Source of the DNA: Stutzerimonas nitrititolerans
Lineage (GTDB): Bacteria; Pseudomonadota; Gammaproteobacteria; Pseudomonadales; Pseudomonadaceae
Assembly (NCBI RefSeq): GCF_003696285.1
Contig: NZ_RFFL01000015.1
Location: 1 to 64,000, forward strand
Direction of reading: 5' to 3'
DNA: 64,000 nucleotides
Under the pieces are notes generated by a model, which saw nothing but the letters and a program-made list of their open reading frames with translations, was not told where the DNA came from and ran no database searches. This document shows positions 27,857 to 39,980 of this stretch, piece after piece. The stretch's first letter is position 1, and each line of letters begins with the position of its first letter. A program made the translations under genes and the position numbers.

Positions 27857-28840
27857 TCAATCCATCAGGTAGGCGAGCTTGCGTCGCAACAGCTCGACCG
27901 AATCTTCCGTGAACAACAGCAACAGATCGAAATGGATATCGTGACCTTCCAGGCTGTAGCTGAATTCCACGGCCAGAGTCTTCTTCCAGCGCTCGCTGTT
28001 GAGCCGGATGAGTTCGTCGATGGAGGCATGCTGACCCAGCACCTGGGGATGCCCCTGGGAAAACACCACCTCGATCTGCTCGGCGATGCCGCTGAGGCAA
28101 GCGCTGATCAGCAGGCTCGAAAGGTCCAGGAGCATTTCCATTTCCCGGTAGTTCTGCCGACGCATCAGGCGCGCCATGTCGGCCACCTCGGAGTCGTGGA
28201 ACAGCAGCAGCGCCTCGCCGGCGATACCGCCACCGATATAGCCCTGGCAAACCGCGGTCAGCGTCTCTCCCCGTGCGGCGTCGGCCAATGCCATGTGCAA
28301 CTCTCCTACTTCCAGGAGGTTGACGTTGGGAATCGGCAACTGGATGAACACGCCGAGCACGCGGGCCAGCAGCGCTGCCGCGCGCCCCATGGCGACGTTG
28401 ACCACTTCCCGGAAGGCATCACGAAAACCGATCGACTCGCCTTTGCTGCGATCGACCAGTGCCGGCAGATCGTTCAGCAAGCCGAGGCTGGCCAGGGTCT
28501 GATGCAGATGAACGGGATCGGCGGGTTTCCTGATGAAGGCCAGCGCCCCCAGTTCGAGCACCCGGCGTACCGCTTCATCCTGAACGTCGGCGGAGATCAC
28601 GATGGTCTTGCAGCTCAAGCGCTCCTCGCGCAGCTGTGCGAGCACCTGATAGCCGTCGAGCTCGGGCATGGTGAGATCGAGCAGCAGGACCTCGACGCCG
28701 CCCTGGCGTATGCGCTCCAGCGCTTCCAGGCCGGTGGCCGCCTGGCTGACTTCGACCGACCAGCCCGCCGGCAGCGCCTGCAACAACTGCTTGCGCGCCA
28801 GGCTGGAATCATCACAGATCAATAGCGAAACGGCAGCCAT
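27857..28840 (-). CDS. Response regulator with CheC/CheX-like domain
   Basis: 327 residues. Residues 1-120 are a receiver domain (LLICDDSSLARKQLL, phosphoacceptor Asp in VLLLDLTMPELDG, Thr/Ser and Lys sites in IVISAD and FIRKP). The remaining 200 residues resemble the CheC/CheX/FliY phosphatase fold, with FREVVNVAMGRAAALLA as the first helix and a related second element DLSSLLISACLSGIAEQ. CheC-type proteins dephosphorylate CheY-like receivers, so this may control itself or another regulator. It is cotranscribed with a diguanylate cyclase, which links phosphorelay input to cyclic di-GMP. A GTG at 28855 would add five residues; no ribosome site decides between the two. Confidence 0.85.
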   Translation of the reverse strand: MAAVSLLICDDSSLARKQLLQALPAGWSVEVSQAATGLEALERIRQGGVEVLLLDLTMPELDGYQVLAQLREERLSCKTIVISADVQDEAVRRVLELGALAFIRKPADPVHLHQTLASLGLLNDLPALVDRSKGESIGFRDAFREVVNVAMGRAAALLARVLGVFIQLPIPNVNLLEVGELHMALADAARGETLTAVCQGYIGGGIAGEALLLFHDSEVADMARLMRRQNYREMEMLLDLSSLLISACLSGIAEQIEVVFSQGHPQVLGQHASIDELIRLNSERWKKTLAVEFSYSLEGHDIHFDLLLLFTEDSVELLRRKLAYLMD

Positions 28841-28949
28841 CGGGTACGAACTCACGTTGCTCGTTCAACGAAGCAACAGAGCTTATCGCACGCAACGCGC
28901 CGCGTATGCACCATGAAGGCAAAATAGTGGCACTACAGCCAAAAAAGGC

Positions 28950-28971
28950 CGAACTCCTTGAGAAGAGTTCG
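28950..28971. repeat. Short hairpin between nfuA 3' end and response regulator promoter
   Basis: CGAACTC (28950-28956) pairs with GAGTTCG (28965-28971) over an eight-base loop, about 110 bases upstream of the response-regulator start. An A-run precedes it on the left, so on the minus strand it reads as a stem followed by a T-run (GGCCTTTTTT). That would suit termination of minus-strand transcription arriving from nfuA, which ends at 29071. Confidence 0.5.
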
Positions 28972-29070
28972 CATCGTGCATGAACGATGATCGAACCGGC
29001 CGCAGCATATTCAGCTACGACAGGGTTCGAACTTCGCGTGGAAACCGCCTTGCCGCCAATGGCGCAAGCC

Positions 29071-29655
29071 TCAGTAGTAGGCGTTTTCGCGGTTGGTGTG
29101 GTCGGTGACGTCACGCACCCCTTTCAACTCGGGAATGCGCGCGAGCAGAGTCTTCTCAATCCCCTCCTTCAGCGTGACGTCCGCCTGACCGCAACCCTGG
29201 CAACCACCACCGAACTGCAGGACGGCAATGCCTTCGTCGACGACATCGATCAGGCTCACCTGGCCACCGTGGCTGGCCAGCCCGGGGTTGATCTCGGTTT
29301 GCAGGTAGTAGTTGATGCGCTCGTTCAATGGGCTGTCTTCGTTGACCATGGGCACTTTGGCGTTCGGCGCCTTGATGGTCAGCTGGCCGCCCATGCGGTC
29401 GGTGGCGTAGTCGACCAGCGCATCTTCGAGGAAGGCTTCGCTGGTGCCGTCGATCCAGGCGGTGAAACTCTTCAGCGCGATCGCCACGTCATCCGGCTTC
29501 TCTTCACCGGGCTTGCAATAGGCGATGCAGGTTTCCGCGTAGGGGGTGCCGGGCTGAGTGATGAAGATACGGATGCCGATCCCCTTGGTGTTCTGCTTCT
29601 CGAGCAGATCGGCCAGGTAATCGTGTGCGGCTTCGGTAATGGTAATGGCGCTCAT
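29071..29655 (-). CDS. nfuA: Fe-S biogenesis protein NfuA
   Basis: 194-residue Fe-S carrier that delivers [4Fe-4S] clusters to target enzymes under oxidative stress or iron limitation. An N-terminal degenerate A-type domain (about 1-95, with the [11 protein letters not shown] insert) is followed by a Nfu domain. The Nfu domain contains [13 protein letters not shown] and the cluster-ligating [13 protein letters not shown] (Cys-x-x-Cys). I place the start at the ATG at 29655, which has GAGGAG upstream; the longer open frame to 29697 is not supported. Full-length match to gamma-proteobacterial NfuA. Confidence 0.97.
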   Translation of the reverse strand: MSAITITEAAHDYLADLLEKQNTKGIGIRIFITQPGTPYAETCIAYCKPGEEKPDDVAIALKSFTAWIDGTSEAFLEDALVDYATDRMGGQLTIKAPNAKVPMVNEDSPLNERINYYLQTEINPGLASHGGQVSLIDVVDEGIAVLQFGGGCQGCGQADVTLKEGIEKTLLARIPELKGVRDVTDHTNRENAYY

Positions 29656-29751
29656 GGGAACTCCTCGCAGACATGTCGCGCAGTGTACGCCAACCACCGC
29701 CGCGGATAAAGTCCTAGTGTTTTAGTCGGATTATGATTTCCAACCTGTCGA

Positions 29752-32028
29752 TCAGAGGTTCTGGTATCGATTCATGTCCAGCACACCGGCTTCGACCGGC
29801 TCGGTTTCCCGCAGGTACCGGGTCAGGTCGTTGAAGTACCACCAGAACTGAGGATGGCTGCGGCGAATACCCCATCTATCGACGAGTTGTTCGAATGCTT
29901 CCCGGTCCTTGACGCCTTCCAGCGCGACCACGAAAGCCGGCACCTCCTCCGCACGCAGGCTGAACATGAAATTGGGATAACTGCTCAGCACCCCGGGGTA
30001 GACGGTCAGCGTATCCAGACGCGGCTGGTAGCGATGCTCCTCGCCGAACATGAACGCGACGTTGCTGTGGGCCCGGTTGCGCAAAAGGCTGTACACCTCG
30101 CGGCGATTCTCGCCGTATTCGACGCGCAGCATCGTCGCCTCGGGCAGATGGCCAATGACCTGCAGGCCAGCCGCCAGGCGATTGGTCAGTCGGCTCAAGG
30201 CCTGCTCCACCCGCTGCAGTGCCACAGGCTGTTCCTCGCGGTAGCAGTGGCTGGTTCGACAACGGTTGATCGGGTCAGGAATCGCATTGGCGAGTCCATG
30301 CGGGCCGAGCAGCTGCTCGGCGAAGGCCTGCCGCGGCTTGTCGCCATGCAGCTGCAGACCCGTGGGCGTTTCCGTGTCGATATCGGTGTAGCTCAGCCGG
30401 AGCTTCAGCTGGCCGCTTTTCTCGTACCAGTCATCGAGCATTGCCTGACGCGCATCGGCCGGCAGCAGCCTGAGGAAGTTGATTTCCGCACCGTTGCGAA
30501 TCAGGTCGAAATACAGACGGGTCTGGCCTTGGTGCGAGACGTTGCCGAACACGTCGAAATTCACCACCAGCTGATAATAGGTGCGCTCGAGCAGCGGAAA
30601 GTCCATCCACCACATCGTCTGCGGAATCTCGCCGATCAGCCCCCGGCGCACCGAGGCGCTGTCGTGCTGGCGGAACACCGTCAGCCGCGCATCCTCGTTG
30701 CCGCTCCAGACATGTGCCCACTGCGCCGGCATTTCAGCATAGGCGCGCATCCGCAACTCTTCGTACTGGTTGCGCTTGTCGCGGTAGGTTCTCCAGAACC
30801 GCAGCAACTCGCCCAGGTCATCGATCTGGCCGGGCATGCTCAGCAAGGGCGTGGCTTCGGCCCGGTGCTGCGCATCGGTGAGGTAGAGATCGTGCTGCGG
30901 GTCCTGGAACAGCACCCAGAAGTTATCGCGAATCACATCGGTCGCGATCTGCCCCCTGCACACCGGGCCGCGGATGAAAGTACGTACGAAGTACTCGGCG
31001 TTATCCAGCATGAACTGGTAGCGCGCCTGCGCCGGAATCGCCCGGAAGGTCTCGAAGGGGTTGGCCCGGTGGTACGTGCCATAGCCGGGTACCGCCTCGA
31101 TCGTCCACTGACTTTCGAAGAACAGTTCGCGCACCCGCTGCAACTTTGCGGCGCTGAGCGGATAGGTGATGTGGGTCTTGTGGACGATGGTTCCGGCGAC
31201 CGGCCTGATCCGATAGAAAAACGCCGTTCCCGGATCCTGGTTCGGCAACCGCGTGGCGATCGGGTCCACCGGTTGTCCGCTCGGCGTCCGCGAGCGAATC
31301 AGCTGGAAGAAGTGCCCTGGCTCGCCCCCTTCGAAATGCAGATGCGCGAGAAACAGATGCTCGTACAGCCAGCGGCCGACCAGACGCTCCCGCGCGCCCG
31401 GTGCATTCAACAGGCGCTCCCACGCCTCGATCTGGGTTCGCTCCTGCACCGATGGCTGAAGCGCTTGTTGGTCCACCTCGGCGCCCTGCTCCAGCCATTT
31501 CTGCAGCGTCGCGTACTCCGTATCGCTCAGGCCGGTGACCGCGAACGGCATGCCGCCGTGGGCGTTACGGCGGGCGTAGTCGTCGAACTCGCCCGGCAGC
31601 GGGCAGAGATTGCTGCGGCCGATGCCTATGTCCAGTTCCTCCGGCAGCCTGGCATTGGCCGGCAATGGCTGGCTGCGACCCAGTTCAAGCATGCGCGACA
31701 TCAACGCCGCCTGGCTGCCTTGGGCGTCGAGCACCGAAAAGAAGTCCTTGCGTCGCCAGGCCGCCTCGCCATGGGCGTCGAGATACAGGCGCGAAGTGGC
31801 CTGGGCCTCGATACGGGCACCGTCGTACACCGGCGCCTTGTTCGCGCCGCGAAGCGCGCCCTCGGCACTGCCCAGGTTCAACTGGCAGGGCGAGTCGTAG
31901 CAGGCGTGGCAGGCGATGCACTTGGCATCGAAGATGGGCTGGATGTCGCGCCGATAGGACAGCGGTTCGGCATGCAGAGCGATGCCATACAGCGCGAAGG
32001 CGCAACCAACCCAGAGCTGACGAAGCAT
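29752..32028 (-). CDS. cti: Fatty acid cis/trans isomerase
   Basis: 758-residue periplasmic cytochrome c-type enzyme that converts cis-unsaturated membrane fatty acids to trans, rapidly stiffening membranes under solvent or heat stress. A signal peptide ends LHAEP. The heme-attachment motif CIACH occupies residues 37-41, with two further Cys (CYDSPC) just after. The start at 32028 has AAGG nine bases upstream; an ATG nine bases earlier would overlap that site. Length and motifs agree with the pseudomonad Cti family. It is divergent from metH, with about 170 bases between the starts. Expression is usually constitutive, with control by substrate access. Confidence 0.95.
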   Translation of the reverse strand: MLRQLWVGCAFALYGIALHAEPLSYRRDIQPIFDAKCIACHACYDSPCQLNLGSAEGALRGANKAPVYDGARIEAQATSRLYLDAHGEAAWRRKDFFSVLDAQGSQAALMSRMLELGRSQPLPANARLPEELDIGIGRSNLCPLPGEFDDYARRNAHGGMPFAVTGLSDTEYATLQKWLEQGAEVDQQALQPSVQERTQIEAWERLLNAPGARERLVGRWLYEHLFLAHLHFEGGEPGHFFQLIRSRTPSGQPVDPIATRLPNQDPGTAFFYRIRPVAGTIVHKTHITYPLSAAKLQRVRELFFESQWTIEAVPGYGTYHRANPFETFRAIPAQARYQFMLDNAEYFVRTFIRGPVCRGQIATDVIRDNFWVLFQDPQHDLYLTDAQHRAEATPLLSMPGQIDDLGELLRFWRTYRDKRNQYEELRMRAYAEMPAQWAHVWSGNEDARLTVFRQHDSASVRRGLIGEIPQTMWWMDFPLLERTYYQLVVNFDVFGNVSHQGQTRLYFDLIRNGAEINFLRLLPADARQAMLDDWYEKSGQLKLRLSYTDIDTETPTGLQLHGDKPRQAFAEQLLGPHGLANAIPDPINRCRTSHCYREEQPVALQRVEQALSRLTNRLAAGLQVIGHLPEATMLRVEYGENRREVYSLLRNRAHSNVAFMFGEEHRYQPRLDTLTVYPGVLSSYPNFMFSLRAEEVPAFVVALEGVKDREAFEQLVDRWGIRRSHPQFWWYFNDLTRYLRETEPVEAGVLDMNRYQNL

Positions 32029-32106
32029 GACCTGCATCCTTGATCGTGGTCGCGCATTGTATCCAGATAATGTCGGGAGGCTTTGCCCGACGCCCAGCCG
32101 CGAACA

Positions 32107-32119
32107 TGAATGATATTCA
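32107..32119. promoter_or_regulatory. Candidate MetR box upstream of metH
   Basis: TGAATGATATTCA fits the MetR consensus TGAA-N5-TTCA exactly and is almost a perfect palindrome (it extends to CATGAAT...ATTCATG). It lies 83 bases before the metH start and between the divergent cti and metH genes. MetR with homocysteine activates metH in enterics. No metR gene is in the window. Confidence 0.6.
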
Positions 32120-32201
32120 TGAGAAACCTGACGAGGCTCAAAAACCATGCAGGGTTGCTATCATCTGCACCTTTCGCATCCCCGTATTTCAGGTAGTTTC
32201 C

Positions 32202-35894
<3,693 letters not shown>

Positions 35895-35905
35895 CCGGAG
35901 CCCGG

Positions 35906-36226
35906 ATGAACGACACGCCCTACCTGCTGGACCAGCTGGAAAACGCCGACATGCTGGAGGTCGATGGCCTGCACGCCAGCGACTTCAGCCTCGACGAGCA
36001 GTTGCTCGATGAAGCCGATGCCGCCGCCGAAGCCGACCAGCCCTTTGCCAGCGAAGCCGTCGTATTGCGCATCGAAGCCCTCGATGGCCGTCAGCGCCGC
36101 CAGTGGCACTTCAGCTACAACCAGGTGATGGAAGCCCTCCACCAGCCGGAAGACGATAGCTGGCAGCTCGAAGGCGGTCATCGGTTGAGATGCTTCGCGG
36201 CGATCGGCGCCGTGGGCGACGACTGA
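35906..36226 (+). CDS. Small acidic hypothetical protein downstream of metH
   Basis: 106 residues, strongly acidic in the first half (DEQLLDEADAAAEADQ), then an alpha/beta stretch (VVLRIEALDGRQRRQWHFSYNQVMEAL) and a closing GHRLRCFAAIG. It starts 12 bases after the metH stop, with CCGGAG upstream, so it is probably cotranscribed with metH. A similar small gene follows metH in other pseudomonads as I recall. No functional motif; a role related to MetH is only suggested by position. A strong palindrome, probably a terminator, follows at 36262. Confidence 0.75.
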   Translation: MNDTPYLLDQLENADMLEVDGLHASDFSLDEQLLDEADAAAEADQPFASEAVVLRIEALDGRQRRQWHFSYNQVMEALHQPEDDSWQLEGGHRLRCFAAIGAVGDD

Positions 36227-36261
36227 GCCGCGAAGAACTCCGCATCACCCTGGCGACAATG

Positions 36262-36293
36262 CGAACGGCCGAACGCCGGCGTTCGGCCGTTCG
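36262..36293. terminator. Perfect 32-base palindrome, probable terminator of the metH operon
   Basis: The arm at 36262-36277 (CGAACGGCCGAACGCC) is followed directly by its exact reverse complement at 36278-36293, giving a very stable hairpin. It lies 36 bases after the stop of the 106-residue gene and 43 bases before pnuC. No U-run follows, so it may act as an RNA 3' stabiliser as much as a terminator. Confidence 0.7.
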
Positions 36294-36335
36294 TATCCGC
36301 CATCCACTGCGCACCGCGTCGCTGACCGAGCCATC

Positions 36336-36899
36336 ATGTCACCTCTGGAAATCATCGCCTCGTCCCTCGGCGTCATCGCCGTATGGCTGACCGTCCGGCA
36401 GAACCCCTGGTGCTGGCCCATCGGGCTGGCGATGGTGTCGCTTTATGCCTGGTTCTTTCTCGAGGCGAAGCTGTTTTCCCAGGTGCTATTGCACGCCGTA
36501 TTCGCCCTGCTCCAGCTGTACGGCTGGTGGCAGTGGACCCGTGCTGACGGCGCACATGGGCGCCGCAACGTGAGCTGGGCGAGCATGCAGGAAATGCTGA
36601 TCGGCCTGGCCTGTGCGGCGCTGGGTGCGCTGCTGCTGGGTGGGCTGATGGCCCGTTACACCGAAGCGCTGTTCCCCTGGCCGGATGCTGCGCTCACGGC
36701 GTTCAGCCTGCTGGCACAGCTGTGGATGGCGCTCAAGCGGGTGCAGTGCTGGCTGTTGTGGATCGCGGTCGACGTGCTCTACATCGGCTTCTTCGCCCAT
36801 CAAACCTACTGGCTCACCGCCGGGCTCTATGGACTCTTCACCCTGCTGGCGATCATGGGGCTGCGGGAATGGCGGCTGGCGCTGGCGCCCGCGCGATGA
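36336..36899 (+). CDS. pnuC: Nicotinamide riboside transporter PnuC
   Basis: 187-residue inner-membrane transporter of the PnuC family, bringing in nicotinamide riboside (or a related B-vitamin riboside). About seven hydrophobic spans are visible, with the family features NPWCWPIGL..VSLYAWFFLEAKLFSQ, LYGWWQW, and the C-terminal WLLWIAVDVLYIGFFAHQTYW. Its stop overlaps the ATG of a nadR-like kinase gene, which supports nicotinamide riboside as the substrate because that kinase traps it by phosphorylation. No riboswitch-like structure was recognised in the short upstream space. Confidence 0.94.
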   Translation: MSPLEIIASSLGVIAVWLTVRQNPWCWPIGLAMVSLYAWFFLEAKLFSQVLLHAVFALLQLYGWWQWTRADGAHGRRNVSWASMQEMLIGLACAALGALLLGGLMARYTEALFPWPDAALTAFSLLAQLWMALKRVQCWLLWIAVDVLYIGFFAHQTYWLTAGLYGLFTLLAIMGLREWRLALAPAR

Positions 36900-37420
36900 A
36901 GGTGCTGGTGCTCACCGGGCCGGAGTCCAGCGGCAAGAGCTGGTTGGCGGCCCGCCTGCACCGGGCGTTCGGTGGGCTGCTGGTGGACGAGTACGTGCGC
37001 GACTTCATCGACAGCGAGCAGCGCGACACCTGCCTGGCAGACATCCCCGCCATCGCCCGCGGCCAGCTGGCCCGGGAAGATGCCGCTCGCAGCCGCGCGC
37101 CGCACCTGCTGATCCTCGACACGCACCTGCTCAGCAATATCCTCTGGAGTCGCACCCTGTTCGGCGCCTGCCCAGCCTGGCTGGAGGAGGAGTTGCTGCA
37201 ACGCCGCTACCACCAGCAGCTGCTGCTGTCGCCGGAAGGCATCGACTGGCAAGACGACGGCCAGCGATGCCAGCCCGGATTGGCCGAGCGCCTACGCTTT
37301 CACGAGGAATGCCGGCATTGGCTGATTAGCCGAAACCAGCCCTTCGTGGAAATCCGCGGTAGCTGGGCCGAGCGCGAGCGGCAGGCGTTTGCCCATACCC
37401 GTGCATTGCTGAGTGGCTAA
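36896..37420 (+). CDS. NadR-like nicotinamide riboside kinase (AAA_28 family)
   Basis: 174 residues. Walker A LTGPESSGKSW at 6-16 and a D-rich Walker B-like LLILDTHLLSN match the C-terminal kinase domain of NadR. The helix-turn-helix and NMN adenylyltransferase domains of enteric NadR are absent, so this is a stand-alone kinase. It would phosphorylate nicotinamide riboside to NMN, driving uptake by PnuC. Its ATG overlaps the pnuC stop (ATGA). Its stop overlaps the end of the convergent permease gene. Confidence 0.88.
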   Translation: MKVLVLTGPESSGKSWLAARLHRAFGGLLVDEYVRDFIDSEQRDTCLADIPAIARGQLAREDAARSRAPHLLILDTHLLSNILWSRTLFGACPAWLEEELLQRRYHQQLLLSPEGIDWQDDGQRCQPGLAERLRFHEECRHWLISRNQPFVEIRGSWAERERQAFAHTRALLSG

Positions 37421-38331
37421 CGACTCGCCGAATCCCGCTGCAACAGCAGCACGATGGCAAGCATCACCAGCAGGGCGCCCGGCGCCCAGTGCCAGCCCAT
37501 GCGCGCAGGCTGGTCGAAGAACAGCAGCAGCATCGAGACGAAGGGCACCAGATAGCTGTAGGCGGTGACGGCGCCCGGCGTCAGCACCGAGGTCGCGCGC
37601 TGCTGCAGGAAGAAGGTCATGGCGCTGGAAAATACCCCGAGGTAGACCACCAGCAGCAGGTCGAGCAGGTTCATGCGCAGCAGCGCCTGTGGCGCTTCCC
37701 AAAGCACGCCCATCAGACCGATGAGGGCGGCGCCGCAGACCAGGCTCCAGAAGGTCCGCAGCCCGGCCTGTGCCGGCAGGATTTCCCGCGCCAGCCCCCA
37801 CTTGCTAAGCACCGGATAGAGCGCCGAAGCCACGCAACCGAAGAAAAATCCCAGCTCGCCGAGGCCCAGCTGCATGCCGGAGAAACTCCCACCGTTCTCC
37901 GCCCAGGCCAACCCCAGTGCGCCACAGGCCCCGAGGGCGAGAACCGCCAGCAGACGCCCGGCCGGTTGCTCGACGCCCAGTCCTCGTCCCAGGCAATAGG
38001 CCAGCAGCGGCACACTGACGAACAGGGTCGCCATCGACAGCGCACTGACCCGATGCGCGGCCCAGAACATGGTGCCGAAGAAACCCGCCAGGCAAAGCCC
38101 CATCAGCGCGTAAAGCAGCAAGGTCATCGCGCCCGGACGGCCTTCGCTCTGCTTCCACGCCAGCGGCGTCAGCACCAATGCCGCGATAGCGAAACGCATG
38201 GAGGTCAGCAGCAACGGCGGCAGGCCTTCACTGAGCAGGCCAACCGCCGGAAACGACAGGCCCACGAACAACGCCCACAGCAACATGCCGAGATGGGCCT
38301 GCGTGATGCGTGGTTTTTGCTCAGGCATCAT
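37417..38331 (-). CDS. EamA/DMT-superfamily permease
   Basis: 304-residue inner-membrane protein with about ten hydrophobic segments arranged as two EamA repeats. The first begins HLGMLLWALFVGLSFPAVG and the second includes ELGFFFGCVASALYPVLSKWG. Members of this drug/metabolite transporter family export or import amino acids and metabolites; the substrate cannot be read. The start is the MMPEQ double ATG at 38331/38328, with GAGGAG upstream; the much longer open frame above it crosses the DUF1883 gene and is not real. Tail-to-tail overlap with the kinase gene. Confidence 0.88.
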   Translation of the reverse strand: MMPEQKPRITQAHLGMLLWALFVGLSFPAVGLLSEGLPPLLLTSMRFAIAALVLTPLAWKQSEGRPGAMTLLLYALMGLCLAGFFGTMFWAAHRVSALSMATLFVSVPLLAYCLGRGLGVEQPAGRLLAVLALGACGALGLAWAENGGSFSGMQLGLGELGFFFGCVASALYPVLSKWGLAREILPAQAGLRTFWSLVCGAALIGLMGVLWEAPQALLRMNLLDLLLVVYLGVFSSAMTFFLQQRATSVLTPGAVTAYSYLVPFVSMLLLFFDQPARMGWHWAPGALLVMLAIVLLLQRDSASR

Positions 38332-38372
38332 CCTGCTCCTCGTGCATGGTCGCCTCGGCGACTGTCGGGCCG

Positions 38373-38675
38373 CTATTTCAACTGCGAGGGCGAATTGCGC
38401 ACGATCTTGATGCGATGGGTGAGCGTGGGCTTGCGGGTCACGCTGATGGCCCGGCGCGTCACGGTGTCGATTGTGATGTTCCAGAAGCCGGTGCCAGGCA
38501 CCTTGATTTTGGCCGGAAACCTGTCGAACGCGCCGCCGTGGTAGGTGTGGCTGCCGCCATTCCTGAAGCTGCGAAAATTCTTGTCGTTCATCAGACGGAT
38601 GTTGCAGGGTTGCGAGCATTCGATGATCACGAAGTCGTCTTCGTTGAGGTGCTCGCGCTGGTGTATGAATTTCAT
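38373..38675 (-). CDS. DUF1883 family protein
   Basis: 100 residues of the DUF1883 family, a small beta-rich domain of unknown role. The pattern MKFIHQREHLNEDDFVIIECSQPCNIRLMND is split here only for description: an opening KFIHQ, then VIIECSQPCNIRL, then GGAFDRFPAKIKVPGTGFWN and a basic C-terminus with KIVRNSP. The last part resembles a ligand-binding sheet. GGAG precedes the ATG by about six bases. It lies 41 bases upstream of the permease gene on the same strand. Confidence 0.85.
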   Translation of the reverse strand: MKFIHQREHLNEDDFVIIECSQPCNIRLMNDKNFRSFRNGGSHTYHGGAFDRFPAKIKVPGTGFWNITIDTVTRRAISVTRKPTLTHRIKIVRNSPSQLK

Positions 38676-38787
38676 TCTGGCTCCGGCAGCCCGTGAAACA
38701 AAGCGCGAACGATAGCACGCGGGCGCTCGCCCCGGCCTTTACCGCATAATGATCGCCGATATTCTGCAGCCGGACGACCCACCCTAC

Positions 38788-39936
38788 ATGTCAGTGTTTA
38801 CCCCCAGCGCCGATCTCGCCGCACCCATCGTGCGCCATGCCACGCGGACCGGGTTCTTCATCGCCGGCTTCGGGCTGGCGGTATGGGCGCCGCTGGTGCC
38901 CTACGTGCGCGAACGGATCGAGATGAGCGATGCCTTGTTCGGCATGCTGTTGCTGTGCATCGGCATCGGCTCGCTGACCTGGATGCCGTTGTCCGGCCTG
39001 CTGATCGCACGCCAGGGTATCCGTCCGGTCATCCTCGGTTGCGTGGCGACACTGGTGCTGGCGCTGCTCGGCATGGCCCTCACCGAATCGATATGGCTGC
39101 TCGGCATCGCGTTGTTCTGCTTCGGTGGCAGCCTCGGTGTGCTGGACGTGGTGCTCAACGTCCAGTCGCTGCTGGTCGAGCGCGAGTTGGGACGACGCAT
39201 GATGTCCAACTTCCACGGCATGTTCAGCCTCGGCTCGATCTGCGGTGCGCTGGCCCTGACCGGCCTGCTGACGCTCGGACTCTCGCCCGCCAGCGGCACC
39301 CTGTTGATGATCGCGCTGATCGTCATCGCCAATTTCCTGGTCATGGGCGGCTACCTGGCACGCAAGGCTCCGGCCGGTGGCGTCGCCTTCGTTCGTCCCA
39401 GCGGCCTGGTGCTGCTGGTGGGCGCTCTGTGCTTCGTGGTGTATCTGGCCGAAGGCGCGGTGCTGGACTGGAGCGCGCTCTACCTGACCGGCGAAAAGCA
39501 GCTGGAAACCTCCAGCGGTGGCCTGGGCTATGCGGCGTTCGCCTTGATGGTGACCGTGGGCCGCTTCGCTGGCGGTCGGGTGGTGAACAGCCTCGGCACT
39601 GCCCGCGTCGTCGCCTTCGGCGGTTTGCTGGCGGCGGCCGGTATCGGCCTGTCCATCATCACCGACCACTGGGCGCTGGCATTGCTGGGGTATGGCCTGT
39701 GCGGGCTGGGTTGCGCCAACGTCTCGCCCGTGCTGATTTCCTCCCTCAGTCGGCAGGATGCGATGCCGGTGCACCTGGCCGTGACGGCCGCCACCACGGT
39801 GGGCTTCGCCGGGGTACTCGTGGGGCCCGCGATGATCGGGCTGATCGCTCATTTCAGCTCCCTGACCATGGCCTTCGTGCTGCTGGCACTACTGCTGGCC
39901 AGTCTGGTTATCGGCAGCCGCCGGTTCGTCGACTGA
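38788..39936 (+). CDS. MFS transporter (YbjJ-like)
   Basis: 382-residue 12-helix major facilitator. The N-terminal helix FFIAGFGLAVWAPLVPYVRER and the loop LGRRMMSNFHGMFSLGSICGA fit the YbjJ/FucP-like sugar-porter-like group. I start at ATG 38788, since the earlier in-frame ATG at 38749 coincides with a TAATGAT promoter-like stretch; neither has a strong ribosome site. Substrate unknown. It precedes the RlmN-like gene by 44 bases on the same strand. Confidence 0.85.
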   Translation: MSVFTPSADLAAPIVRHATRTGFFIAGFGLAVWAPLVPYVRERIEMSDALFGMLLLCIGIGSLTWMPLSGLLIARQGIRPVILGCVATLVLALLGMALTESIWLLGIALFCFGGSLGVLDVVLNVQSLLVERELGRRMMSNFHGMFSLGSICGALALTGLLTLGLSPASGTLLMIALIVIANFLVMGGYLARKAPAGGVAFVRPSGLVLLVGALCFVVYLAEGAVLDWSALYLTGEKQLETSSGGLGYAAFALMVTVGRFAGGRVVNSLGTARVVAFGGLLAAAGIGLSIITDHWALALLGYGLCGLGCANVSPVLISSLSRQDAMPVHLAVTAATTVGFAGVLVGPAMIGLIAHFSSLTMAFVLLALLLASLVIGSRRFVD

Positions 39937-39980
39937 ACGCCATGGCCCTCGCCGTCAACAGGCCCTAAAATGCGCGCCCT

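Noticed and set aside
32040..32201. Upstream extension of metH to position 32040
   Set aside because: It overlaps the MetR box and promoter space, and the protein clearly starts at the conserved MIDRTARL.
32029..32201. SAH or SAM riboswitch in the metH leader
   Set aside because: No pseudoknot-type paired arms or known core motifs are seen; the MetR-like dyad is the only clear signal.
37417..38718. 433-residue extended form of the EamA permease
   Set aside because: The extension reads across the DUF1883 gene in another frame; a GAGGAG-preceded double ATG at 38331 marks the true start.
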